The translations under genes and the position numbers were made by a program. The notes under the pieces are model-generated. The model worked only from the letters and a program-made list of their open reading frames with translations, made no database searches and had not been told where the DNA came from. DNA of 64,000 bases from Singulisphaera sp. GP187 (lineage in GTDB: Bacteria > Planctomycetota > Planctomycetia > Gemmatales > Gemmataceae), in NCBI GenBank assembly GCA_945861245.1, contig CAMAUE010000001.1, forward strand, positions 1 to 64,000, written 5' to 3'. Below are positions 15,702 to 23,888 of the stretch, one piece after another (positions within the stretch are counted from its first letter, which is position 1; each line of letters starts with the position of its first letter).

Positions 15702-15762
15702 GTCTGCCTTGCTTTCCTTTCCTCGTGTTTTCTCTGGGTCCTCTGTGGCTAAATTGAATCTT
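15702..15762. repeat. Family F half-site
   Basis: The sequence around TTTTCTCTGGGTCCTCTGTG, ending in TGGCTAAATTGAAT, is one arm of the element family found whole at 37061-37198 and 57011-57119. The other arm is missing. Confidence 0.75.
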
Positions 15763-15840
15763 AAGAAACTCGCCGTTGTACGGAGTCGAAGGCCAGGGCT
15801 GGTTTCTCGGCATCCATGGCTTCACGAAGTACATCATAAG

Positions 15841-16001
15841 GTAGCTTTATCCGCGGCGAGTCGCTGAACCCCGTACCGCCCGGCGAGTCCAAGCAAAGAG
15901 AAGTGCGCTACCTCCACATCCACGAGGACGACCCGCTCGACGAAGCGCAGCTCGCCAGTTGGGTGAAGCAAGCCAGCCAATTGCCCGCCGAACGAATGTG
16001 A
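15841..16001 (+). pseudogene. C-terminal fragment of a DUF1801 gene
   Basis: In the frame ending with TGA at 15999-16001 the protein reads VRYLHIHEDDPLDEAQLASW then VKQASQLPAERM, which matches the end of DUF1801 domain proteins. An in-frame TAA lies just before 15841, and no N-terminal part of the family is found upstream. It is therefore a remnant. The family is of uncertain function; some relatives have been discussed as iron chaperones. Confidence 0.65.
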
Positions 16002-16069
16002 GCGGCCCGTGCGAGGGGCGTGCTTGGCGTGAGCGGTCGCCGGCAGTTTAATTGCGATAAGGATCGAGT

Positions 16070-16401
16070 ATGGGCTTCCATATCACCCACCGCTTTGGCG
16101 TGATGACCAGCAATCCCCCTCTCTCGGCATTTCGCGCTTTGCTCGAAGAATTCAACGAGCTTTCCGAGGATGAAGAGCGCTGCAGCGTATCGGTCACGCA
16201 CGAATCCGAATGGTGTCTTGGCGCTTATGGCGGCGGCTATCTGATCTGGGAGAACCTCGCCTGTTCAACTCCAGCCTCGAAGGCAACACCAGGCGTGCCA
16301 TCGATTTCCATGAGGGCGACACGATTGATGAGAAGGCGCTCCAGGCGCTCATTCGCGCTGCCGTGGCGCTGAACACTCAGAAGAGACCAAAGAGCGTTTG
16401 A
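16070..16401 (+). pseudogene. Chimeric gene debris: N-terminal fragment joined to a DUF1801-like C-terminus
   Basis: The ATG at 16070 opens MGFHITHRFGVMTSNPPLSA and continues intact to about WENLA (near 16262), resembling a conserved small protein of unknown function with the pattern GxRIxHRFGVL. After that the frame is lost. In the +1 frame the sequence LFNSSLEGNTRRAIDFHEGD then TIDEKALQALIRAAVALN reaches a TGA at 16401, and this matches the C-terminal region of DUF1801 proteins. Two unrelated gene ends seem to be joined by a deletion at about 16260. Neither half is likely to be functional. Confidence 0.6.
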
Positions 16402-16455
16402 GGGGCGTCGGGATAAATTTCCGCGTCATCATTATTGACGCGACCGACAAAAGTA

Positions 16456-16512
16456 CGAGGCTGAAGCGTAAGCGACGGATTTCTCCAGTCCGTCGCTTAC
16501 GCTTCAGCCTCG
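16456..16512. repeat. Family C inverted repeat
   Basis: CGAGGCTGAAGCGTAAGCGA pairs with TCGCTTACGCTTCAGCCTCG around a 17-bp centre. Pairing extends outward as AAAAGT and ACTTTT. It follows the debris at 16070-16401 and has no neighbouring intact gene end. Confidence 0.9.
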
Positions 16513-16669
16513 GAAATCGACTTTTGATGGTGGCGTCATCATTTTTGGTTTGGGCTTCACGCACACACATCGCGCTCGCCGGTACAACATAGGCTGACGC
16601 ACGTTCTTTTCTCACTGCCAATTTAGCACGATTCTTCGCTATATTTGTCGCCCAAACCCCGATTCTCAT

Positions 16670-16698
16670 TTGACACATAGTGTACGCGCGTATATATT
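16670..16698 (+). promoter_or_regulatory. Candidate sigma-70-type promoter upstream of imuA
   Basis: TTGACA at 16670-16675 and TATATT at 16693-16698 are separated by exactly 17 bp, close to the ideal housekeeping promoter. The next plus-strand gene is imuA, 205 bp downstream, with a long palindrome (16771-16883) between them. The spacer TAGTGTACGCGCG contains a partial dyad where a repressor such as LexA might bind, but no known LexA box is recognised. Confidence 0.4.
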
Positions 16699-16770
16699 TA
16701 TTTTACTGGTGTGGATCGCATCTTTTTCCCAGCCGATTTTGCATCCTCTGAGAACGACAATTTTGTGTTT

Positions 16771-16883
16771 GCCGCTTGCAGCTTAGCGCTCAACAAGCCG
16801 CGCCAGGGTAATGGCGCATTGGCGAGATCGTGGTAGCACCAGTGGTAAGAAACCACAACGTTGAGCGCTAAGCCGCAAGCGGC
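16771..16883. repeat. Family A inverted repeat with a long loop, upstream of imuA
   Basis: GCCGCTTGCAGCTTAGCGCT (16771-16790) pairs with TTGAGCGCTAAGCCGCAAGCGGC (16861-16883). The 65-bp loop is longer than in other copies, so something may have been inserted between the arms. It lies in the leader of imuA and could fold in the mRNA. Confidence 0.85.
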
Positions 16884-16903
16884 AATGGCGGGGAGGGCTG
16901 CGC

Positions 16904-17632
16904 ATGGGCCTGGGAAATCGCGCGATTTCGCAGGAATTGGCGGAGCGGATTCGCGCGATCGAGTCGGCGTCGCGGCAGGCGGACGCGCGGATCATTCCGC
17001 TGGGCACGGGCGGGCTGGGGCCGTTGTTCGCGGGAGAAGGCTTGCCGAGCGCGACGTTGATCGAGCTGCTCGCCGCCGGGCCGGGTAGCGGAGCGTTGAC
17101 GCTGGCGTTGCATTTGGCGAAGCATGCGTGTGGCGAACGCAAGACGCTCGTCATCGCGGATCATCAGCGCAGCTTTTATCCGCTCACGTTGGCTCGGCTC
17201 GGCATCGACGTGTCGCGGGTGATCGTGCTGCGTTGTCCGAATCCGCGCGACACGCTCGGCGGATTGGTGCAGGCGCTGCGATGTCCGGCGGTGGGGGCGG
17301 TCGTGGGACAGTTCGACACGATTGCCGTGCCGGAGTTTCGTCGCTTGCAGCTGGCGGCAGAGGCGCATGGCGGGATCGGATTATTCCTGCGGCCTGAAGC
17401 GGCGCGAGGCGGCACGTCGTTCGCCGGCGTGCGCTGGGACGTTAGGCCGTTGCGCAGCGGCGATGGGTGTCGTCGGTTGCACATTGACATTTTGCGCGAG
17501 CGCGGCGACGGCATCGCCCTCCGTCAGCGCGATCGCGCAGCCATCGTGGAGATCGACGATGCGACGGGTGCTGTGCGTTTATTTTCCGCAGTGGGGCATT
17601 CAGCGTCGGCTGCGCGGAACGTCGGTGGGTGA
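16904..17632 (+). CDS. imuA: ImuA, RecA-like accessory protein of the mutasome
   Basis: The 242-aa protein resembles ImuA (a RecA/SulA-like protein): GLPSATLIELLAAGPGSGAL near residue 46 recalls the region before the Walker A motif, without a canonical GKT, and KTLVIADHQRSFYPLTLARL and VIVLRCPNPRD follow the RecA-like core pattern. ImuA in other bacteria is needed for damage-induced translesion mutagenesis with ImuB and DnaE2. Its 3' end overlaps imuB by 74 bp, so translation is probably coupled. ATG at 16904 follows a short GGGAGGG-containing stretch. It is the first gene of the cassette. Confidence 0.82.
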   Translation: MGLGNRAISQELAERIRAIESASRQADARIIPLGTGGLGPLFAGEGLPSATLIELLAAGPGSGALTLALHLAKHACGERKTLVIADHQRSFYPLTLARLGIDVSRVIVLRCPNPRDTLGGLVQALRCPAVGAVVGQFDTIAVPEFRRLQLAAEAHGGIGLFLRPEAARGGTSFAGVRWDVRPLRSGDGCRRLHIDILRERGDGIALRQRDRAAIVEIDDATGAVRLFSAVGHSASAARNVGG

Positions 17633-19154
17633 CGGCGATCCCGCTTGGCGTTTAGCGCCCGCAAAATCCCACGCGAGCGCTAAACGCCAAGCTGCGATCG
17701 CCATCTCGCGTCCCGTCGTCGGCAAGGGCAGCAAGATCGTCGCCTGTTGCCCGAATGCATGGCGTGAAGGCGTGCGGGCCGGGATGTCGCAGGCGGAGAC
17801 GCTGGCGCTGTTGCCGAGATTGCGTGTCGAACCGGATGATTTGGACGCCGACCGCACAGAGTTGTTGCGCTGGGCGGCGTGGGCGGAGCGGTTTTCGCCG
17901 ATCGTCGGCATCGAGGACACGCTCGAGCCGGCGACGTTGTTTCTCGACGTCACCGGCGGTGCGTCTTGTTTCGGCGGCGAAGAAGCGTTGATTTGCAAAG
18001 TGTACGATGCGCTTGCAGCGGAGAAATGGAACGTGCGCGTCGCGCTGGCCGACACGATCGGCGCGGGGTGGGCGCTGACACATGCCGATCCCGCTTGCCG
18101 TTTAGCGCTCGGAGTGTCTCACATGAGCGCTAAGCCGCAAGCGGCAATCATCGGCCCGCGCGACCACCCCCGCCACCTCGCCCCGCTACCGGTCGCGCTC
18201 TTACGGCTCGGCGCCGCGGCGGTCACGCTGTTGCATCAGCTCGGCATCGACCGCATCGAAGCGCTGGCGGCGTTGCCACGTGCGGAGGTCGCCCAGCGCT
18301 TCGGCACCGAGGTCGTCAGACAACTCGATCGCGCGCTGGGCGATCTGCCCGAAGTCGTCGTGCCGTATCACGCTCAGCCCGAAACCGTCGCCTGTTGTGC
18401 GTTCGAGTTCGGCATCGATCGGCATGATGTCGTGGCCCGCGCGATCGATGATTTGCTCGTGCGTCTCGAAGCGATCCTCGAACGGCGTGGCCAGGGCGCT
18501 CGGCTGTTTGAATGCGTGCTGAGGCAGGAGGATGGCGAATCACCTCGCATCGAGTGCCAACTATCGCGTCCGATGCGCGATGCCAAATACATCGGTCAAT
18601 GGCTGCGCGTGCGGTTCGAGCAGGTGCGTTTGACGGCGCCGGTCATGGGCATCGAACTGCGGGCGTTGTCGGCAGAGACGTTGTTGCCGACGTGTCCCAA
18701 TCTGTTCGATGGTGAAGCACACGACCAGGCCGAGGCGCTGGCGCATCTGCTCGACCAGTTGACGACGCAATTGGGCAAAGACGCGGTGACGACGCCGATG
18801 TTCGTCGCCGACCCGCAACCGGAATTCGCTTGTCGATTCGCGTCGGCGCTCCATCAACCCGAAACGCCAGCGCGGGGGATGCAGGCGAATCGTCCCCTGC
18901 GGCTGTACGCCAGGCCGATCGCCGTCGATGTGATCGCAGTCGTGCCCGACGGCAAACCGGAGACGCTCAGGCACGCCGGCAACGTGCAAGCCGTGACGCG
19001 CTGCACCGGGCCGGAACGCATCGAAACCGGCTGGTGGCGCGGCGACGACATTGGCCGTGACTACTACATCGCCGAGACCGCCGACGGCGCCCGCTGGTGG
19101 CTGTTCCGCCGACTCGACAACGGCCGCTGGTTTTTGCACGGGTGTTTTGATTGA
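17559..19154 (+). CDS. imuB: ImuB, Y-family DNA polymerase homologue, with two in-frame repeat insertions
   Basis: The start MRRVLCVYFPQWGIQRRLRG at 17559 is the typical ImuB opening; an upstream in-frame start at 17322 lies deep inside imuA and is rejected. The protein (531 aa) has the Y-family palm and finger regions (about 60-180), helix-hairpin and little-finger parts (about 210-340), and a C-terminal region ending in RWWLFRRLDNGRWFLHGCFD. ImuB lacks catalytic activity in studied species and tethers DnaE2 to the clamp. Two segments, RLAPAKSHASAKRQA (about residues 30-44) and CRLALGVSHMSAKPQA (about 179-194), are encoded by family A palindromes (17644-17694, 18091-18145). Both fall at loops of the polymerase fold. 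Confidence 0.88.
   Translation: MRRVLCVYFPQWGIQRRLRGTSVGDGDPAWRLAPAKSHASAKRQAAIAISRPVVGKGSKIVACCPNAWREGVRAGMSQAETLALLPRLRVEPDDLDADRTELLRWAAWAERFSPIVGIEDTLEPATLFLDVTGGASCFGGEEALICKVYDALAAEKWNVRVALADTIGAGWALTHADPACRLALGVSHMSAKPQAAIIGPRDHPRHLAPLPVALLRLGAAAVTLLHQLGIDRIEALAALPRAEVAQRFGTEVVRQLDRALGDLPEVVVPYHAQPETVACCAFEFGIDRHDVVARAIDDLLVRLEAILERRGQGARLFECVLRQEDGESPRIECQLSRPMRDAKYIGQWLRVRFEQVRLTAPVMGIELRALSAETLLPTCPNLFDGEAHDQAEALAHLLDQLTTQLGKDAVTTPMFVADPQPEFACRFASALHQPETPARGMQANRPLRLYARPIAVDVIAVVPDGKPETLRHAGNVQAVTRCTGPERIETGWWRGDDIGRDYYIAETADGARWWLFRRLDNGRWFLHGCFD
17644..17694. repeat. Family A palindrome inside imuB
   Basis: CTTGGCGTTTAGCGCCCGCA is the left arm and GCGAGCGCTAAACGCCAAGC the right. 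It is read in the frame DPAWRLAPAKSHASAKRQA, with no stop codon. The loop TCCCACGCGAGC resembles that of intergenic copies. Confidence 0.9.
18091..18145. repeat. Second family A palindrome inside imuB
   Basis: CCGCTTGCCGTTTAGCGCTC pairs with GAGCGCTAAGCCGCAAGCGG. It is read in the same frame as the first copy (DPACRLALGVSHMSAKPQAA), and both copies are preceded by GATCCCGCTT. Confidence 0.9.
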
Positions 19155-19415
19155 AGTCATTAGTCATTAGTCATTAGTCAAGCGGCAACCACTAAGGACA
19201 AAGACAATTTAGCCACGGAAGCACACAGAAAAACACGGAAGAATGCAAGACTGGTGTTCTCAATCGCGTTTTTTCCGTGTTCATTCCGTGTGCTTCCATG
19301 GCTAAATTCTTCGCAGGCAACGCGGAAATTAATCGAATAGTGGTGCAAAGGAGAAACACGCTCATTCTCGTTCCTTTTTGCGTCTCTGCGCCTTTGCGTG
19401 AGATTTCCCTTTGAG
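19155..19415. repeat. Repeats between imuB and dnaE2
   Basis: TCATTAGTCATTAGTCATTA forms three short direct repeats right after the imuB stop. From 19209 AGCCACGGAAGCACACAGAA pairs with TTCCGTGTGCTTCCATGGCT (ending about 19302). A separate arm, GCGTCTCTGCGCCTTTGCGT (about 19379-19398), lies just before the dnaE2 start. These insertions separate two genes that belong to one functional cassette; no ORF is present. Confidence 0.8.
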
Positions 19416-19421
19416 TTGATA

Positions 19422-22400
19422 ATGCATTACGCCGAACTGTGGGCGAAGTCGAACTTCTCGTTTCTCGAAGGCGCGTCGCAACCGGAAGAACTGGTTGCAC
19501 GAGCTGCCGAGCTGGGTTGCCATGCGCTCATGATCGGTGATCGCAATTCGTTGGCGGGCGTCGTGCGGGCCCATGCGGCGGCGAAAGAGATCGGGTTCAA
19601 GCTGCTCATCGGCGCCGAGATCACGCCTGTCGATGCGCCGCCGTTGACGCTTATCGCCCAGACGATTCGCGGGTATCGCACGCTCTCTCGGCTCATCACG
19701 CTGGGCCGACGCGCGGCGGAGAAAGGCCAATGCCTGTTGACGCTCGAGAACATCGCTCAGCATGCCGATGACCTGCTGGCGGTCTTTCTGCCGACGCTTG
19801 GCGATGATGTCGCATCATCCTGGCAGCCCTATTGCGATATGTTCGGCGATCGCGCTTACCTTGCCGCTGCCGTGCATCTGGGGCCGAACGATGGCGATGC
19901 CCTCGCGCATCTCGCGCGGTTGAGTCGAAATCTGCGCGTACCGATGATTGCGACGAATCATGTTCACTACCACGATCCCGCGCGTCGGCCATTGCACGAC
20001 GTGTTGACGGCGGTCAAGCATCACACCACGGTTGCCGAGCTGGGGGCGTTGCGCTTTCCCAATGCCCAGCGCCATCTCAAGTCGCCGGCGGAAATGGCGA
20101 GGCTCTTCGCGGCTTATCCCGATGCCGTCGCACGCACCATCGAGGCGGCGGATCGCTGCACGTTTTCGCTCGACGAGCTGCGCTACCAGTATCCCGAGGA
20201 GATCGTTCCGCCAGGCCATACGCCGACCACCTATCTCGCGGAATTGACGTGGGCTGGCGCGAGGCGGCGTTATCCAACGGGTATCCCCGACAAAGTGCGG
20301 ACGCTGTTGCATCGCGAGTTGGACCTCATCGCCGAGCTGCGTTACGAAGCGTTTTTCCTCACCGTGTGGGACATCGTCGAATTCGCACGCCGTCGCGATA
20401 TTCTCTGTCAGGGACGCGGGTCGGCGGCGAATTCGGCGGTCTGCTATTGCATCGGCATCACGTCGGTCGATCCCGATCGGGCCGATCTGCTCTTCGAACG
20501 CTTCATGAGCAAGGAACGCAACGAGCCGCCGGACATCGACGTCGATTTCGAGCACGAACGCCGCGAGGAGGTGTTTCAATACATCTACGGCAAGTATGGG
20601 CGCGAGCGCGCGGGCATCGTCGCCGAGGTCATTACCTATCAGCCGCGCTCGGCGGTGCGCGATGTCGGCAAGGCGCTGGGCCTATCGCTCGATGCCGTCG
20701 ATCGGCTTGCGAAGTCGATCGACTGGTCGTCGAAGGCCGATGTCATCGCTCGATCCATTCGCGAAGCGGGGCTGGATCCGCGTTCGCCGAGCGTGCAGCA
20801 TCTCATCGCGCTGACGAGCGAACTCGTCGGCTTTCCCCGGCATCTGTCGCAGCACGTCGGCGGGTTCGTCATTACGGGCGGGCTGTTGTCGGAACTGGTC
20901 CCGATCGAAAACGCCGCCATGCCCGACCGCACCGTCATCCAGTGGAACAAGGACGATCTCGACACGCTCGGCATCCTCAAAGTCGATTGCCTGGCACTCG
21001 GGATGCTGACGGCGTTGCAGAAATGCTTCCGCATGGTTGGCAGTTGGCAGTTGGCAGTTGGCAGTGGAGAACAGACGGCATTACTGCCAACTGGCAACTG
21101 CCAACTGCCAACTATTTCCGACGTTCCGCCCGAAGACCCCGCCACCTACGACATGATCTGCAAAGCCGACACCATCGGCGTGTTTCAGATTGAGAGCCGG
21201 GCGCAGATGTCGATGCTGCCGCGCTTGCAGCCGAGAACTTTTTACGATCTCGTTGTCGAAGTCGCGATCGTCAGGCCCGGGCCGATCCAGGGCGGCATGG
21301 TGCATCCCTATCTGCGCCGGCGCATGGGGCTGGAGGCGGTGACATATCCGCATCCGATTGTCGAAGAGGTGTTGGCGAAGACGCTCGGCGTGCCGTTGTT
21401 TCAGGAACAGGTGATGCGGCTCGCGATCGTGGCGGCGGGCTTCACGCCGGGCGAGGCCGATCAACTGCGTCGTGCGATGGGCGCCTGGCGCCGCACCGGT
21501 GTGCTCGAAAAGTTTCGCGACAAGTTTCGCAATGGGCTGTTGGCACGCGGCTTCACCGAGCAATTCGCCGACCAGATTTACGAACAGATCAAAGGCTTCA
21601 GCGAGTACGGTTTTCCCGAATCGCACGCCGCCAGCTTCGCGCTGTTGGCGTACGTCTCGGCATGGCTGAAATGCCATCATCCCGCTGCATTCACGACGGC
21701 GTTGCTCAATAGCCAGCCGATGGGTTTCTATGCGCCCGCGCAACTCGTGTACGACGCACGGGCGCATGGCGTCGAAGTTTTTCCGGTGGATGTGAATCAT
21801 AGCGAATGGGATTGCACGTTGGAAAAGCAAAAAACGATCCGCCTCGGTTTCCGTCTGATCCGCGGCTTTTCGCAAACACAAACCGAGCGGCTCATCGCGG
21901 CCAGGGCGGAGACGCCATTCCGCTCGGTCGCCGATGTCGCGCGGCGGTCCGGCGTGTCGCGATCGCTACTCACGCGGTTGGCGGCGGCGGACGGGTTCGC
22001 GTCGCTTGGGCTCGATCGTCGGGCGGCGTTGTGGAAAATCCTCGACACCGGCGAAGACCTGCCGCTCTTCGCCGATCTCGACGATGATATGATCCCGCCA
22101 CTGTTGCCTGCGCTGTCCGCGGCGCAGAACGTTGTCGCCGACTATCAGAGCATTGGCCTGTCGCTGAAAGCGCATCCTATCGAACTGGTGCGTGGCGATC
22201 TCGATCGACTCAACGCGGTCACTGGCAAACAGCTCATGGATTTGCCGGACAAATCGCCCGTGCGCGTCGCCGGCGTGGTGCTCGTGAGGCAACGACCACC
22301 GACGGCCAATGGCACGGTGTTTATGTCGATTGAAGACGAGACGGGCCTGATCAACCTCATCATCTGGAGCCGCACCTGGGAACGCTTCCGCAAGATCGCC

Positions 22401-22535
22401 CGCAATGCCGTCGCGCTGTTCATCGACGGCAAGATCGAGCGTGCCGACGGCGTGCTGCACGTCTGCCCGACGCGCATCGACGATCTGTCGCACGCCTTGC
22501 GCGGCATCGATTCGCGATCGCGCGATTTCCGATGA
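19422..22535 (+). CDS. dnaE2: DnaE2, error-prone C-family DNA polymerase, with one in-frame repeat insertion
   Basis: The 1037-aa protein starts MHYAELWAKSNFSFLEGASQ, typical of DnaE2, and holds a PHP domain (about residues 5-200), the polymerase core with the catalytic PPDIDVDFEH (about 369-378), and ADTIGVFQIESRAQMSMLPR followed by RPGPIQGGMVHPYLRRR, which mark DnaE2 within the family. A C-terminal OB domain (about 935-1010) completes it. With ImuA and ImuB it performs translesion synthesis after damage. At about residues 538-564 a stretch read as GSWQLAVGSGEQTALLPTGN comes from an inverted repeat at 21036-21113, before ISDVPPEDPATYDMICKADT. ATG at 19422; an in-frame codon at 19398 is less likely. 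Confidence 0.92.
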   Translation: MHYAELWAKSNFSFLEGASQPEELVARAAELGCHALMIGDRNSLAGVVRAHAAAKEIGFKLLIGAEITPVDAPPLTLIAQTIRGYRTLSRLITLGRRAAEKGQCLLTLENIAQHADDLLAVFLPTLGDDVASSWQPYCDMFGDRAYLAAAVHLGPNDGDALAHLARLSRNLRVPMIATNHVHYHDPARRPLHDVLTAVKHHTTVAELGALRFPNAQRHLKSPAEMARLFAAYPDAVARTIEAADRCTFSLDELRYQYPEEIVPPGHTPTTYLAELTWAGARRRYPTGIPDKVRTLLHRELDLIAELRYEAFFLTVWDIVEFARRRDILCQGRGSAANSAVCYCIGITSVDPDRADLLFERFMSKERNEPPDIDVDFEHERREEVFQYIYGKYGRERAGIVAEVITYQPRSAVRDVGKALGLSLDAVDRLAKSIDWSSKADVIARSIREAGLDPRSPSVQHLIALTSELVGFPRHLSQHVGGFVITGGLLSELVPIENAAMPDRTVIQWNKDDLDTLGILKVDCLALGMLTALQKCFRMVGSWQLAVGSGEQTALLPTGNCQLPTISDVPPEDPATYDMICKADTIGVFQIESRAQMSMLPRLQPRTFYDLVVEVAIVRPGPIQGGMVHPYLRRRMGLEAVTYPHPIVEEVLAKTLGVPLFQEQVMRLAIVAAGFTPGEADQLRRAMGAWRRTGVLEKFRDKFRNGLLARGFTEQFADQIYEQIKGFSEYGFPESHAASFALLAYVSAWLKCHHPAAFTTALLNSQPMGFYAPAQLVYDARAHGVEVFPVDVNHSEWDCTLEKQKTIRLGFRLIRGFSQTQTERLIAARAETPFRSVADVARRSGVSRSLLTRLAAADGFASLGLDRRAALWKILDTGEDLPLFADLDDDMIPPLLPALSAAQNVVADYQSIGLSLKAHPIELVRGDLDRLNAVTGKQLMDLPDKSPVRVAGVVLVRQRPPTANGTVFMSIEDETGLINLIIWSRTWERFRKIARNAVALFIDGKIERADGVLHVCPTRIDDLSHALRGIDSRSRDFR
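21036..21113. repeat. Inverted repeat inside dnaE2
   Basis: Tandem units of TTGGCAG (three in the left arm) pair with tandem units CTGCCAA in the right arm, around a 20-bp centre. The element is read in frame in dnaE2 at a variable loop of the polymerase. Confidence 0.9.
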
Positions 22536-22582
22536 ACGGCGCGGTCCGTTGCTGAAGTTGACGCGACCGAAATGTAAATGAT

Positions 22583-22677
22583 GTTTAGCCGCTCGCCGTT
22601 GGCGAGCGCGCACTCGGCGCTGTTCACGAAATCCGAAATGCGCCACGTCCGCGCTCGCCAACGGCGAGCGGCTAAAC
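22583..22677. repeat. Family B inverted repeat
   Basis: GTTTAGCCGCTCGCCGTTGG pairs with CCAACGGCGAGCGGCTAAAC. It lies 48 bp after the dnaE2 stop. The core arms each contain a smaller hairpin (CGCTCGCC...GGCGAGCG), so the element can form a cruciform of several stems. Confidence 0.92.
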
Positions 22678-22760
22678 TTTGAAGCGCGGTCGCCGCCTGG
22701 CGCGAAAATGTTTATGATGTTGGGTAACCAATATTCTTTTCGCGAAAAAGGGGGCAGATC

Positions 22761-23795
22761 ATGAAATCGTTACGTATACTCCTGGCGTTCTTCGCATTGG
22801 CGACGGTCGGCGGGCTGGCTTATGTCGCACAGTTGGCGAACACCAGCGGCACCACGATTCTTGCAGCCGCGCAAGCGTTTTCCGGCACGCTTTCCGCCGA
22901 TCAAAAGAAGCAGGCCATCTTCGAGTTCGGCAGCGACGAACGCTTCAACTGGAACTTCATCCCCCTGCAAGACAAAAATCGCAAATCGACGCGAAAAGGC
23001 TTGCCGCTCATCGACATGACCGCCGCCCAGAAGAAGGCGGCGCTGGCCCTCCTCAGGGCCGGGACGAGCACCATCGGCGGTGACGCTGCCACCACGATCA
23101 TGAGCCTTGAAGCGATCCTGCGCGATCAGGAATCCAAGAAAAAAGGCGGCAACGTCCGCGATCCAGAATGGTACTTCTTCACATTCTTCGGCACGCCATC
23201 GACAACCGAGAAATGGGGCTGGCGCGTCGAAGGCCATCACCTCTCGCTCAACTTCACCATGAGCGGCACCGAAGTCGTCGCATCCACGCCGTGCTTCTTT
23301 GGCGCGAACCCCGCGCAAGTGAAGAGCGGACCGGACAAGGACAAACGCATCCTCCCGCAAGCCGAGGATTTGGCCCGCGATCTGTTTAAATCACTCGACG
23401 CCGAGCAGATGAAAACCGCCCATCAACCGAAACACTTCGGCGAATCAGGGCAAAAGACCAAGAACCCCAACCTCGGCAAGCCAGTCGGCATCGCCGCCAA
23501 CAAAATGACGAAAGACCAGCGTGAAATTCTCAAAACGCTCGTGCGGAGCTATTCGGCTCGCATGCCCGCCGATGTCGCCGAGATCGAAATGAAACTGGTC
23601 AAGGACGGCGGCCATGACAATGTCCATTTCGCTTTCACCGGCTCCACGGACGCAGGCAAGGGCTTCACCTACCGGGTGCATGGCCCGAGCTTCGTAATCG
23701 AGTTCCTGAATATTCAGGACGATTCCGGCGGCAATGCGAATAACCACATCCACAGCTGCTGGCGCCGCGTCAAGGGCGACTTCGGCGTGCAATAA
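22761..23795 (+). CDS. DUF3500 domain protein, exported
   Basis: The 344-aa protein has a signal anchor at its start (ILLAFFALATVGGLAYVAQL) and then the DUF3500 pattern: early LSADQKKQAIFEFGSDERFN with WNFIPL, a middle WGWRVEGHHLSLNFTMSG, and a late GKGFTYRVHGPSFVIEFLNI ending in NHIHSCWRR. DUF3500 is a common exported family in planctomycetes and some other bacteria, and its function is not established. GGGGGCAG precedes the ATG. It is followed 9 bp after its stop by a family B palindrome. No co-transcribed partner is evident. Confidence 0.9.
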   Translation: MKSLRILLAFFALATVGGLAYVAQLANTSGTTILAAAQAFSGTLSADQKKQAIFEFGSDERFNWNFIPLQDKNRKSTRKGLPLIDMTAAQKKAALALLRAGTSTIGGDAATTIMSLEAILRDQESKKKGGNVRDPEWYFFTFFGTPSTTEKWGWRVEGHHLSLNFTMSGTEVVASTPCFFGANPAQVKSGPDKDKRILPQAEDLARDLFKSLDAEQMKTAHQPKHFGESGQKTKNPNLGKPVGIAANKMTKDQREILKTLVRSYSARMPADVAEIEMKLVKDGGHDNVHFAFTGSTDAGKGFTYRVHGPSFVIEFLNIQDDSGGNANNHIHSCWRRVKGDFGVQ

Positions 23796-23804
23796 TCCGA
23801 TTGC

Positions 23805-23872
23805 GTTTAGCCGCTCGCCTTTGGCGAGCGCGGATGGAAACGTCCGCGCTCGCCAAAGGCGAGCGGCTAAAC
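23805..23872. repeat. Family B inverted repeat
   Basis: GTTTAGCCGCTCGCCTTTGG pairs with CCAAAGGCGAGCGGCTAAAC over a short loop. It starts 9 bp after the DUF3500 stop and ends 16 bp before the next gene. Confidence 0.93.
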
Positions 23873-23888
23873 ACCATACAATTCCTTC

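Noticed and set aside
17322-17558. Extended N-terminus for imuB
   Set aside because: It lies wholly inside imuA, and the conserved ImuB start MRRVLCVYFPQW begins at 17559.
19832-21193. Plus-strand frame of 453 codons inside dnaE2 in another frame
   Set aside because: Arg-rich composition typical of an out-of-frame reading of a GC-rich gene; dnaE2 motifs are in the other frame.
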